In this document: positions 1-11,763 of the stretch, piece after piece
How positions within the stretch are numbered: the first letter of the stretch is position 1
How the letters are laid out: the number at the start of each line of letters is the position of its first letter
From: Odiellus spinosus
Taxonomy: Eukaryota > Arthropoda > Arachnida > Opiliones > Phalangiidae
Length of the DNA: 64,000 nt
Assembly (NCBI GenBank): GCA_963920705.1
Contig: CAWUCO010000268.1
Coordinates: 5,890,001 to 5,954,000 of the forward strand
Reading direction: 5' to 3'
The notes under the pieces: model-generated
Seen by the model: the letters and a program-made list of their open reading frames with translations, nothing else
Database searches by the model: none
What the model was told of the DNA's origin: nothing
Translations under genes and position numbers: made by a program

Positions 1-3000
1 TAATCTTGGATTTTTAAGTGTTTTTGCTTAATTTTAACCAATTTTATATTTGTCACAATTTTGCAATTTAGACAAAACCAAAGTCATTCGAAAGAGCAAT
101 TAATGGACAGTCTAAATAATAAGAGTTTTCAAAAATCCGTTGAAAAACAAGAAAAATATGGCCAATTCAAGAAATCATAGAATATCAAAATAGTCAAATT
201 TCAGATTTTCAAAATTCGCTTTTTGATATTAGATGTTTTTTGAATTGTCCATATTTTCCATGTTTTTCAACGGATTTTCCAAAACTCTTGTTTTTTAGAT
301 AGACCAATATTTGCTCTTTCGAGTAGTCTTAATTTTGTCTAAATCGCTTAAAAATCAAAAGTTTTGTGTCCATTTTAATCCAATAATCTTGGATTTTTAA
401 GTGTTTTTGCTTAATTTTAACCAATTTTATATTTGTCACAATTTTGCAATTTAGACAAAACCAAAGTCATTCGAAAGAGCAATTCATGGACAGTCTAAAT
501 AATAAGAGTTTTCAAAAATCCGTTGAAAAACAAGAAAAATATGGCCAATTCAAGAAATCATAGAATATCAAAATAGTCAAATTTCAGATTTTCAAAATTC
601 GCTTTTTGATATTAGATGTTTTTTGAATTGTCCATATTTTCCATGTTTTTCAACGGATTTTCCAAAACTCTTGTTTTTTAGATAGACCAATATTTGCTCT
701 TTCGAGTAGTCTTAATTTTGTCTAAATCGCTTAAAAATCAAAAGTTTTGTGTCCATTTGAATAAAATAATCTTGGATTTTTAAGTGTTTTTGCTTTATTT
801 TAACCAATTTTATATTTGTCACAATTTTGCAATTTAGACAAAACCAAAGTCATTCGAAAGAGCAATTAATGGACAGTCTAAATAACAAGAGTTTTCAAAA
901 ATCCGTTGAAAAACAAGAAAAATTATGCCAATTCAAGAAATCATACAATATCAAGATAGTCAAATTTCAGATTTTAAAAATTCGCTTTTTGATATTAGAT
1001 GTTTTTTGAATTGTCCATATTTTCCATGTTTTTCAACGGATTTTCCAAAACTCATGTTTTTTAGATAGACCAATATTTGCTCTTTCGAGTGGTCTTAATT
1101 TTGTCTAAATCGCTTAAAAATCAAAAGTTTTGTGTCCATTTTAATCCAATAATCTTGGATTTTTAAGTGTTTTTGCTTAATTTTAACCAATTTTATATTT
1201 GTCACAATTTTGCAATTTAGACAAAACCAAAGTCATTCGAAAGAGCAATTAATGGACAGTCTAAATAATAAGAGTTTTCAAAAATCCGTTGAAAAACAAG
1301 AAAAATATGGCCAATTCAAGAAATCATAGAATATCAAAATAGTCAAATTTCAGATTTTCAAAATTCGCTTTTTGATATTAGATGTTTTTTGAATTGACCA
1401 TATTTTCCATGTTTTTCAAGGGATTTTCCAAAACTCATGTTTTTTAGATAGACCAATATTTGCTCTTTCGAGTGGTCTAATTTTGTCTAAATCGCTTAAA
1501 AATCAAAAGTTTTGTGTCCATTTGAATCCAATAATCTTGGATTTTTATGTGTTTTTGCTTAATTTTAACCAATTTTATAATTGTCACAATTTTGCAATTT
1601 AGACAAAACCAAAGTCATTCGAAAGAGCAATTTAAGGGACAGTCTAAATAATAAGAGTTTTCAAAAATCCGTTGAAAAACAAGAAAAATATGGCCAATTC
1701 AAGAAACCATACAATATCAAAATAGTCAAATTTCAGATTTTAAAAATTCGCTTTTTGATATTAGATGTTTTTTGAATTGGCTATATTTTCCATGTTTTTC
1801 AACGGATTTTCCAAAACTCATGTTTTTTAGATAGACCAATATTTGCTCTTTCGAGTGGTCTTAATTTTGTCTAAATCGCTTAAAAATCAAAAGTTTTGTG
1901 TCCATTTTAATCCAATAATCTTGGATTTTTAAGTGTTTTTGCTTAATTTTAACCAATTTTATATTTGTCACAATTTTGCAATTTAGACAAAACCAAAGTC
2001 ATTCGAAAGAGCAATTCATGGACAGTCTAAATAATAAGAGTTTTCAAAAATCCGTTGAAAAACAAGAAAAATATGGCCAATTCAAGAAATCATAGAATAT
2101 CAAAATAGTCAAATTTCAGATTTTCAAAATTCGCTTTTTGATATTAGATGTTTTTTGAATTGTCCATATTTTCCATGTTTTTCAACGGATTTTCCAAAAC
2201 TCTTGTTTTTTAGATAGACCAATATTTGCTCTTTCGAGTAGTCTTAATTTTGTCTAAATCGCTTAAAAATCAAAAGTTTTGTGTCCATTTGAATCCAATA
2301 ATCTTGGATTTTTATGTGTTTTTGCTTTATTTTAACCAATTTTATATTTGTCACAATTTTGCAATTTAGACAAAACCAAAGTCATTCGAAAGAGCAATTA
2401 ATGGACAGTCTAAATAACAAGAGTTTTCAAAAATCCGTTGAAAAACAAGAAAAATATGGCCAATTCAAGATATCATACAATATCAAAATAGTCAAATTTC
2501 AGATTTTAAAAATTCGCTTTTTGATATTAGATGTTTTTTGAATTGTCCATATTTTGCATGTTTTTCAACGGATTTTCCAAAACTCATGTTTTTTAGATAG
2601 ACCAATATTTGGTCTTTCGAGTGGTGTTAATTTTGTCTAAATCGCTTAAAAATCAAAAGTTTTGTGTCCATTTTAATCCAATAATCTTGGATTTTTAAGT
2701 GTTTTTGCTTAATTTTAACCAATTTTATATTTGTCACAATTTTGCAATTTAGACAAAACCAAAGTCATTCGAAAGAGCAATTAATGGACAGTCTAAATAA
2801 TAAGAGTTTTCAAAAATCCGTTGAAAAACAAGAAAAATATGGCCAATTCAAGAAATCATAGAATATCAAAATAGTCAAATTTCAGATTTTCAAAATTCGC
2901 TTTTTGATATTAGATGTTTTTTGAATTGTCCATATTTTCCATGTTTTTCAACGGATTTTCCAAAACTCTTGTTTTTTAGATAGACCAATATTTGCTCTTT

Positions 3001-4974
3001 CGAGTAGTCTTAATTTTGTCTAAATCGCTTAAAAATCAAAAGTTTTGTGTCCATTTTAATCCAATAATCTTGGATTTTTAAGTGTTTTTGCTTAATTTTA
3101 ACCAATTTTATATTTGTCACAATTTTGCAATTTAGACAAAACCAAAGTCATTCGAAAGAGCAATTCATGGACAGTCTAAATAATAAGAGTTTTCAAAAAT
3201 CCGTTGAAAAACAAGAAAAATATGGCCAATTCAAGAAATCATAGAATATCAAAATAGTCAAATTTCAGATTTTCAAAATTCGCTTTTTGATATTAGATGT
3301 TTTTTGAATTGTCCATATTTTCCATGTTTTTCAACGGATTTTCCAAAACTCTTGTTTTTTAGATAGACCAATATTTGCTCTTTCGAGTAGTCTTAATTTT
3401 GTCTAAATCGCTTAAAAATCAAAAGTTTTGTGTCCATTTGAATAAAATAATCTTGGATTTTTAAGTGTTTTTGCTTTATTTTAACCAATTTTATATTTGT
3501 CACAATTTTGCAATTTAGACAAAACCAAAGTCATTCGAAAGAGCAATTAATGGACAGTCTAAATAACAAGAGTTTTCAAAAATCCGTTGAAAAACAAGAA
3601 AAATATGGCCAATTCAAGAAATCATACAATATCAAGATAGTCAAATTTCAGATTTTAAAAATTCGCTTTTTGATATTAGATGTTTTTTGAATTGTCCATA
3701 TTTTCCATGTTTTTCAACGGATTTTCCAAAACTCATGTTTTTTAGATAGACCAATATTTGCTCTTTCGAGTGGTCTTAATTTTGTCTAAATCGCTTAAAA
3801 ATCAAAAGTTTTGTGTCCATTTTAATCCAATAATCTTGGATTTTTAAGTGTTTTTGCTTAATTTTAACCAATTTTATATTTGTCACAATTTTGCAATTTA
3901 GACAAAACCAAAGTCATTCGAAAGAGCAATTAATGGACAGTCTAAATAATAAGAGTTTTCAAAAATCCGTTGAAAAACAAGAAAAATATGGCCAATTCAA
4001 GAAATCATAGAATATCAAAATAGTCAAATTTCAGATTTTCAAAATTCGCTTTTTGATATTAGATGTTTTTTGAATTGACCATATTTTCCATGTTTTTCAA
4101 GGGATTTTCCAAAACTCATGTTTTTTAGATAGACCAATATTTGCTCTTTCGAGTGGTCTAATTTTGTCTAAATCGCTTAAAAATCAAAAGTTTTGTGTCC
4201 ATTTGAATCCAATAATCTTGGATTTTTATGTGTTTTTGCTTAATTTTAACCAATTTTATAATTGTCACAATTTTGCAATTTAGACAAAACCAAAGTCATT
4301 CGAAAGAGCAATTTAAGGGACAGTCTAAATAATAAGAGTTTTCAAAAATCCGTTGAAAAACAAGAAAAATATGGCCAATTCAAGAAACCATACAATATCA
4401 AAATAGTCAAATTTCAGATTTTAAAAATTCGCTTTTTGATATTAGATGTTTTTTGAATTGGCTATATTTTCCATGTTTTTCAACGGATTTTCCAAAACTC
4501 ATGTTTTTTAGATAGACCAATATTTGCTCTTTCGAGTGGTCTTAATTTTGTCTAAATCGCTTAAAAATCAAAAGTTTTGTGTCCATTTTAATCCAATAAT
4601 CTTGGATTTTTAAGTGTTTTTGCTTAATTTTAACCAATTTTATATTTGTCACAATTTTGCAATTTAGACAAAACCAAAGTCATTCGAAAGAGCAATTCAT
4701 GGACAGTCTAAATAATAAGAGTTTTCAAAAATCCGTTGAAAAACAAGAAAAATATGGCCAATTCAAGAAATCATAGAATATCAAAATAGTCAAATTTCAG
4801 ATTTTCAAAATTCGCTTTTTGATATTAGATGTTTTTTGAATTGTCCATATTTTCCATGTTTTTCAACGGATTTTCCAAAACTCTTGTTTTTTAGATAGAC
4901 CAATATTTGCTCTTTCGAGTAGTCTTAATTTTGTCTAAATCGCTTAAAAATCAAAAGTTTTGTGTCCATTTGAA
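1..4974 (+). repeat. 2681-bp higher-order repeat (7 units), two copies
   Basis: Base 1 onward matches base 2682 onward: rare markers recur 2681 bp apart, such as CATTTGAATAAAATAATC (about 758 and 3439), TCAAGGGATTTTCC (about 1417 and 4098) and GCAATTTAAGGGAC (1627 and 4308). The second copy stops matching near 4974, where it reads GAATAAAATAATC and the first has GAATCCAATAATC. One difference between copies is AAATTATGCC (about 920) against AAATATGGCC (3601). Confidence 0.85.
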
Positions 4975-6177
4975 TAAAATAATCTTGGATTTTTAAGTGT
5001 TTTTGCTTAATTTTAACCAATTTTATAATTGTCACAATTTTGCAATTTAGACAAAACCAAAGTCATTCGAAAGAGCAATTTAAGGGACAGTCTAAATAAT
5101 AAGAGTTTTCAAAAATCCGTTGAAAAACAAGAAAAATATGGCCAATTCAAGAAACCATACAATATCAAAATAGTCAAATTTCAGATTTTAAAAATTCGCT
5201 TTTTGATATTAGATGTTTTTTGAATTGGCTATATTTTCCATGTTTTTCAACGGATTTTCCAAAACTCATGTTTTTTAGATAGACCAATATTTGCTCTTTC
5301 GAGTGGTCTTAATTTTGTCTAAATCGCTTAAAAATCAAAAGTTTTGTGTCCATTTTAATACAATAATCTTGGATTTTTAAGTGTTTTTGCTTAATTTTAA
5401 CCAATTTTATATTTGTCACAATTTTGCAATTTAGACAAAACCAAAGTCATTCGAAAGAGCAATTCATGGACAGTCTAAATAATAAGAGTTTTCAAAAATC
5501 CGTTGAAAAACAAGAAAAATATGGCCAATTCAAGAAATCATAGAATATCAAAATAGTCAAATTTCAGATTTTCAAAATTCGCTTTTTGATATTAGATGTT
5601 TTTTGAATTGTCCATATTTTCCATGTTTTTAAACGGATTTTCCAAAACTCTTGATTTTCAGATAGACCAATATTTGCTCTTTCGAGTGGTCTTAATTTTG
5701 TCTAAATCGCTTAAAAATCAAAAGTTTTGTGTCCATTTTAATCCAATAATCTTGGATTTTTAAGTGTTTTTGCTTAATTTTAACCAATTTTATATTTGTC
5801 ACAATTTTGCAATTTAGACAAAACCAAAGTCATTCGAAAGAGCAATTAATGGACAGTCTAAATAATAAGAGTTTTCAAAAATCCGTTGAAAAACAAGAAA
5901 AATATGGCCAATTCAAGAAACCATAGAATATCAAAATAGTCAAATTTCAGATTTTAAAAATTCGCTTTTTGATATTAGATGTTTTTTGAATTGTCCATAT
6001 TTTCCATGTTTTTCAACGGATGTTCCAAAACTCTTGTTTTTTAGATAGACCAATATTTGCTCTTTCGAGTGGTCTAATTTTGTCTAAATCGCTTAAAAAT
6101 CAAAAGTTTTGTGTCCATTTGAATCCAATAATCTTGGATTTTTATGTGTTTTTGCTTAATTTTAACCAATTTTATAA

Positions 6178-7709
6178 TTGTCACAATTTTGCAATTTAGA
6201 CAAAACCAAAGTCATTCGAAAGAGCAATTTAAGGGACAGTCTAAATAATAAGAGTTTTCAAAAATCCGTTGAAAAACAAGAAAAATATGGCCAATTCAAG
6301 AAACCATACAATATCAAAATAGTCAAATTTCAGATTTTAAAAATTCGCTTTTTGATATTAGATGTTTTTTGAATTGGCTATATTTTCCATGTTTTTCAAC
6401 GGATTTTCCAAAACTCTTGATTTTCAGATAGACCAATATTTGCTATTTCGAGTGGTCTTAATTTTGTCTAAATCGCTTAAAAATCAAAAGTTTTGTGTCC
6501 ATTTGAATCCAATAATCTTGGATTTTTAAGTGTTTTTGCTTAATTTTAACCAATTTTATATTTGTCACAATTTTGCAATTTAGACAAAACCAAAGTCATT
6601 CGAAAGAGCAATTAATGGACAGTCTAAATAATAAGAGTTTTCAAAAATCCGTTGAAAAACAAGAAAAATATGGCCAATTCAAGAAACCATAGAATATCAA
6701 AATAGTCAAATTTCAGATTTTAAAAATTCGCTTTTTGATATTAGATGTTTTTTGAATTGTCCATATTTTCCATGTTTTTCAACGGATTTTCCAAAACTCT
6801 TGATTTTCAGATAGACCAATATTTGCTCTTTCGAGTGGTCTAATTTTGTCTAAATCGCTTAAAAATCAAAAGTTTTGTGTCCATTTGAATCCAATAATCT
6901 TGGATTTTTATGTGTTTTTGCTTAATTTTAACCAATTTTATAATTGTCACAATTTTGCAATTTAGACAAAACCAAAGTCATTCGAAAGAGCAATTTAAGG
7001 GACAGTCTAAATAATAAGAGTTTTCAAAAATCCGTTGAAAAACAAGAAAAATATGGCCAATTCAAGAAACCATACAATATCAAAATAGTCAAATTTCAGA
7101 TTTTAAAAATTCGCTTTTTGATATTAGATGTTTTTTGAATTGGCTATATTTTCCATGTTTTTCAACGGATTTTCCAAAACTCTTGATTTTCAGATAGACC
7201 AATATTTGCTATTTCGAGTGGTCTTAATTTTGTCTAAATCGCTTAAAAATCAAAAGTTTTGTGTCCATTTGAATCCAATAATCTTGGATTTTTAAGTGTT
7301 TTTGCTTAATTTTAACCAATTTTATATTTGTCACAATTTTGCAATTTAGACAAAACCAAAGTCATTCGAAAGAGCAATTAATGGACAGTCTAAATAATAA
7401 GAGTTTTCAAAAATCCGTTGAAAAACAAGAAAAATATGGCCAATTCAAGAAACCATAGAATATCAAAATAGTCAAATTTCAGATTTTAAAAATTCGCTTT
7501 TTGATATTAGATGTTTTTTGAATTGTCCATATTTTCCATGTTTTTCAACGGATTTTCCAAAACTCTTGATTTTCAGATAGACCAATATTTGCTCTTTCGA
7601 GTGGTCTTAATTTTGTCTAAATCGCTTAAAAATCAAAAGTTTTGTGTCCATTTGAATCCAATAATCTTTGATTTTTAAGTGTTTTTGCTTAATTTTAACC
7701 AATTTTATA
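6178..7709 (+). repeat. 766-bp dimer repeat, two copies
   Basis: A unit with AATTTAAGGGAC, CCATACAATATC and TGCTATTTCGAG is followed by one with CCATAGAATATC and CTCTTGATTTTCAG. The pair recurs 766 bp later with the same marker alleles. Confidence 0.75.
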
Positions 7710-9439
7710 TTTGTCACAATTTTGCAATTTAGACAAAACCAAAGTCATTCGAAAGAGCAATTAATATACAGACTAAATAATAAGAGTTTTCAAAAATCCG
7801 TTGAAAAACAAGAAAAATATGGCCAATTCAAGAAACCATAGAATATCAAAATAGTCAAATTTCAGATTTTAAAAATTCGCTTTTAGATATTAGATGTTTT
7901 TTGAATTGTCCATATTTTCCATGTTTTTCAACGGATTTTCCAAAACTCTTGATTTTCAGATAGACCAATATTTGCTCTTTCGAGTGGTCTAATTTTGTCT
8001 AAATCGCTTAAAAATCAAAAGTTTTGTGTCCATTTGAATCCAATAATCTTGGATTTTTAAGTGTTTTTGCTTAATTTTAACCAATTTTATATTTGTCACA
8101 ATTTTGCAATTTAGACAAAACCAAAGTCATTCGAAAGAGCAATTAATGGACAGTCTAAATAATAAGAGTTTTCAAAAATCCGTTGAAAAACAAGAAAAAT
8201 ATGGCCAATTCAAGAAACCATATAATATCAAAATAGTCAAATTTCAGATTTTAAAAATTGGCTTTTTGATATTAGATGTTTTTTGAATTGGCCATATTTT
8301 TCTTGTTTTTCAACGTATTTTTAAAAACTCTTGATTTTCAGATAGACCAATATTTGCTATTTCGAGTGGTCTTAATTTTGTCTAAATCGCTTAAAAATCA
8401 AAAGTTTTGTGTCCATTTGAATCCAATAATCTTGGATTTTTAAGTGTTTTTGCTTAATTTTAACCAATTTTATATTTGTCACAATTTTGCAATTTAGACA
8501 AAACCAAAGTCATTCGAAAGAGCAATTAATGGACAGTCTAAATAATAAGAGTTTTCAAAAATCCGTTGAAAAACAAGAAAAATATGGCCAATTCAAGAAA
8601 CCATAGAATATCAAAATAGTCAAATTTCAGATTTTAAAAATTCGCTTTTTGATATTAGATGTTTTTTGAATTGTCCATATTTTCCATGTTTTTCAACGGA
8701 TTTTCCAAAACTCTTGATTTTCAGATAGACCAATATTTGCTCTTTCGAGTGGTCTTAATTTTGTCTAAATCGCTTAAAAATCAAAAGTTTTGTGTCCATT
8801 TGAATCCAATAATCTTTGATTTTTAAGTGTTTTTGCTTAATTTTAACCAATTTTATATTTGTCACAATTTTGCAATTTAGACAAAACCAAAGTCATTCGA
8901 AAGAGCAATTAATGGACAGACTAAATAATAAGAGTTTTCAAAAATCCGTTGAAAAACAAGAAAAATATGGCCAATTCAAGAAACCATAGAATATCAAAAT
9001 AGTCAAATTTCAGATTTTAAAAATTCGCTTTTAGATATTAGATGTTTTTTGAATTGTCCATATTTTCCATGTTTTTCAACGGATTTTCCAAAACTCTTGA
9101 TTTTCAGATAGACCAATATTTGCTCTTTCGAGTGGTCTTAATTTTGTCTAAATCGCTTAAAAATCAAAAGTTTTGTGTCCATTTGAATCCAATAATCTTG
9201 GATTTTTAAGTGTTTTTGCTTAATTTTAACCAATTTTATATTTGTCACAATTTTGCAATTTAGACAAAACCAAAGTCATTCGAAAGAGCAATTAATGGAC
9301 AGTCTAAATAATAAGAGTTTTCAAAAATCCGTTGAAAAACAAGAAAAATATGGCCAATTCAAGAAACCATATAATATCAAAATAGTCAAATTTCAGATTT
9401 TAAAAATTGGCTTTTTGATATTAGATGTTTTTTGAATTG
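7339..9439 (+). repeat. About 1149-bp trimer repeat, two copies; second copy runs into the first reverse block
   Basis: Units at 7339, 7722 and 8104 correspond to units at 8487, 8870 and 9253. The shared markers are CAGACTAAATAATAAG with CTTTTAGATATT in the middle unit, and CCATATAATATC with AAAATTGGCTTTTTG in the third. The copies differ at their right ends: the 8104 unit returns to normal R sequence after a 42-bp patch, whereas the 9253 unit continues on the opposite strand. Confidence 0.8.
8291..8332 (-). other. Mosaic patch of inverted L sequence inside an R arm
   Basis: After TTGAATTG the sequence GCCATATTTTTCTTG and CAACGTATTTTTAAAAACTC is reverse-complement L, identical to the entry of reverse block 1 at 9440-9481. 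It then switches back to R allele sequence (CTTGATTTTCAGATAGACC) within AAAACTCTT, a 9-bp word common to both arms. It looks like the trace of an excised reverse block or a short conversion tract. Confidence 0.75.
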
Positions 9440-10234
9440 GCCATATTTTTCTTGTTTTTCAACGTATTTTTAAAAACTCTTATTATTTAGACTGTCCATT
9501 TATTGCTCTTTCGAATGACTTTGGTTTTGTCTAAATTGCAAAATTGTGACAAATATAAAATTGGTTAAAATTAAGCAAAAACGCTTAAAAATCCAAGATT
9601 ATTGAATTCAAATGGACACAAAACTTTTGATTTTTAAGCGATTTAGACAAAATTAAGACCACTCGAAAGAGCAAATATTGGTCTATCTGAAAATCAAGAG
9701 TTTTGGAAAATCCGTTGAAAAACATGGAAAATATGGACAATTCAAAAAACATCTAATATCAAAAAGCGAATTTTTAAAATCTTTAATTTGACTATTTTGA
9801 TATTGTATGATTTCTTGAATTGGCCATATTTTTCTTGTTTTTCAACGGATTTTTGAAAACTCTTATTATTTAGACTGTCCATTAATTGCTCTTTCGAATG
9901 ACTTTGGTTTTGTCTAAATTGCAAAATTGTGACAATTATAAAATTGGTTAAAATTAAGCAAAAACACTTAAAAATCCAAGATTATTGGATTCAAATGGTC
10001 ACAAAACTTTTGATTTTTAAGCGATTTAGAAAAATTAGACCACTCGAAAGAGCAAATATTGGTCTATCTAAAAAACATGAGTTTTGGAAAATCCCTTGAA
10101 AAACATGGAAAATTTGGACAATTCAAAAAACATCTAATATCAAAAAGCGAATTTTTAAAATCTGAAATTTGACTATTTTGATATTGTATGATTTCTTGAA
10201 TTGGCCATATTTTTCTTGTTTTTCAACGGATTTT
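9440..10234 (-). repeat. Reverse block 1 (two units)
   Basis: Entry follows TTGAATTG (9432-9439) and exit is at CAACGGATTTT (to 10234), where R allele CTCTTGATTTTCAG resumes. Markers are CAACGTATTTTTAAAAACTC at entry, ATCTTTAATTTG in the first unit, and in the second unit ATGGTCACAAAAC, TTTAGAAAAATTAGACC and TGGAAAATTTGGAC. A private change TTATTGAATTC is at about 9600. The second unit is two bases short, shifting spacing to 1147 for three units. Confidence 0.9.
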
Positions 10235-10968
10235 CGAAAACTCTTGATTTTCAGATAGACCAATATTTGCTCTTTCGAGTGGTCTTAATTTTGTCTAAAT
10301 CGCTTAAAAATCAAAAGTTTTGTGTCCATTTGAATCCAATAATCTTTGATTTTTAAGTGTTTTTGCTTAATTTTAACCAATTTTATATTTGTCACAATTT
10401 TGCAATTTAGACAAAACCAAAGTCATTCGAAAGAGCAATTAATGGACAGACTAAATAATAAGAGTTTTCAAAAATCCGTTGAAAAACAAGAAAAATATGG
10501 CCAATTCAAGAAACCATAGAATATCAAAATAGTCAAATTTCAGATTTTAAAAATTCGCTTTTAGATATTAGATGTTTTTTGAATTGTCCATATTTTCCAT
10601 GTTTTTCAACGGATTTTCCAAAACTCTTGATTTTCAGATAGACCAATATTTGCTCTTTCGAGAGGTCTTAATTTTGTCTAAATCGCTTAAAAATCAAAAG
10701 TTTTGTGTCCATTTGAATCCAATAATCTTGGATTTTTAAGTGTTTTTGCTTAATTTTAACCAATTTTATATTTGTCACAATTTTGCAATTTAGACAAAAC
10801 CAAAGTCATTCGAAAGAGCAATTAATGGACAGTCTAAATAATAAGAGTTTTCAAAATCCGTTGAAAAACAAGAAAAATATGGCCAATTCAAGAAACCATA
10901 TAATATCAAAATAGTCAAATTTCAGATTTTAAAAATTGGCTTTTTGATATTAGATGTTTTTTGAATTG
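10235..10968 (+). repeat. Forward segment 2 (about two units)
   Basis: It begins in R just after the block 1 exit (TTTTCGAAAACTC, a hybrid of the two arm alleles) and contains a unit with AATCTTTGATTTTTAAG and CTTTTAGATATT. It ends in the switching unit with CCATATAATATC and AAAATTGGCTTTTTG. Confidence 0.88.
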
Positions 10969-11763
10969 GCCATATTTTTCTTGTTTTTCAACGTATTTTT
11001 AAAAACTCTTATTATTTAGACTGTCCATTTATTGCTCTTTCGAATGACTTTGGTTTTGTCTAAATTGCAAAATTGTGACAAATATAAAATTGGTTAAAAT
11101 TAAGCAAAAACGCTTAAAAATCCAAGATTATTGGATTCAAATGGACACAAAACTTTTGATTTTTAAGCGATTTAGACAAAATTAAGACCACTCGAAAGAG
11201 CAAATATTGGTCTATCTGAAAATCAAGAGTTTTGGAAAATCCGTTGAAAAACATGGAAAATATGGACAATTCAAAAAACATCTAATATCAAAAAGCGAAT
11301 TTTTAAAATCTTTAATTTGACTATTTTGATATTGTATGATTTCTTGAATTGGCCATATTTTTCTTGTTTTTCAACGGATTTTTGAAAACTCTTATTATTT
11401 AGACTGTCCATTAATTGCTCTTTCGAATGACTTTGGTTTTGTCTAAATTGCAAAATTGTGACAATTATAAAATTGGTTAAAATTAAGCAAAAACACTTAA
11501 AAATCCAAGATTATTGGATTCAAATGGTCACAAAACTTTTGATTTTTAAGCGATTTAGAAAAATTAGACCACTCGAAAGAGCAAATATTGGTCTATCTAA
11601 AAAACATGAGTTTTGGAAAATCCCTTGAAAAACATGGAAAATTTGGACAATTCAAAAAACATCTAATATCAAAAAGCGAATTTTTAAAATCTGAAATTTG
11701 ACTATTTTGATATTGTATGATTTCTTGAATTGGCCATATTTTTCTTGTTTTTCAACGGATTTT
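10969..11763 (-). repeat. Reverse block 2 (two units)
   Basis: It has the same entry word, exit word and internal markers as block 1 (CGTA at entry, ATCTTTAATTTG, ATGGTCACAAAAC, TGGAAAATTTGGAC), with TTGGATTC intact. Its exit leads into a unit with GGATTTTTATGTG and AATTTAAGGGAC rather than the CAGACTAAAT unit that follows block 1. Confidence 0.9.

Larger units (their letters stand above)
1..9439 (+). repeat. Forward segment 1 (about 25 units)
   Basis: All units are forward. The first 5 kb carry CTCATGTTTTTTAG or CTCTTGTTTTTTAG in R; from about 5.6 kb the allele CTCTTGATTTTCAG takes over. Some units have an insertion allele, GCAATTTAAGGGACAG (for example 1627, 4309, 5077, 6225, 6991), which moves the reading frame. 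A unit near 7764 has TTAATATACAGAC in place of TTAATGGACAGTC. Confidence 0.92.
8706..11763 (+). repeat. 1529-bp higher-order repeat, two copies, each with a two-unit reverse block
   Basis: Matching features lie about 1529 bp apart: entries 9440 and 10969, exits 10234 and 11763. The copies differ by a lost A near 10856 (TTTTCAAAATCCG), GAGAGGTC near 10661 against GAGTGGTC, and TTGAATTC against TTGGATTC. Each copy is one forward unit with CAGACTAAATAATAAG, one switching unit, then two reverse units. Confidence 0.82.

Noticed and set aside
827-1009. A 60- to 64-codon open frame recurring on both strands in many units (also 69-, 78-, 95- and 104-codon forms)
   Set aside because: It begins at TTG, not ATG, with no recognisable ribosome-binding or Kozak context, is closed by TAG in the many units that read CATAGAAT, and changes frame with single indels. 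Reverse copies are simply the same arm in reverse blocks. Variation follows repeat type, not codon position. It is a by-product of the satellite.
8211-8240. TATAAT-like promoter words (CCATATAATATC, TTTTATAATTG)
   Set aside because: Such words are expected by chance at 73% A+T and recur with the satellite. There is no gene downstream.
9440-10234. Reverse blocks as chimeric-read artefacts
   Set aside because: Not fully excluded, but identical junctions inside several higher-order copies with linked private alleles, and distinct junction lineages, are hard to explain by random chimerism. Spanning reads are still needed.
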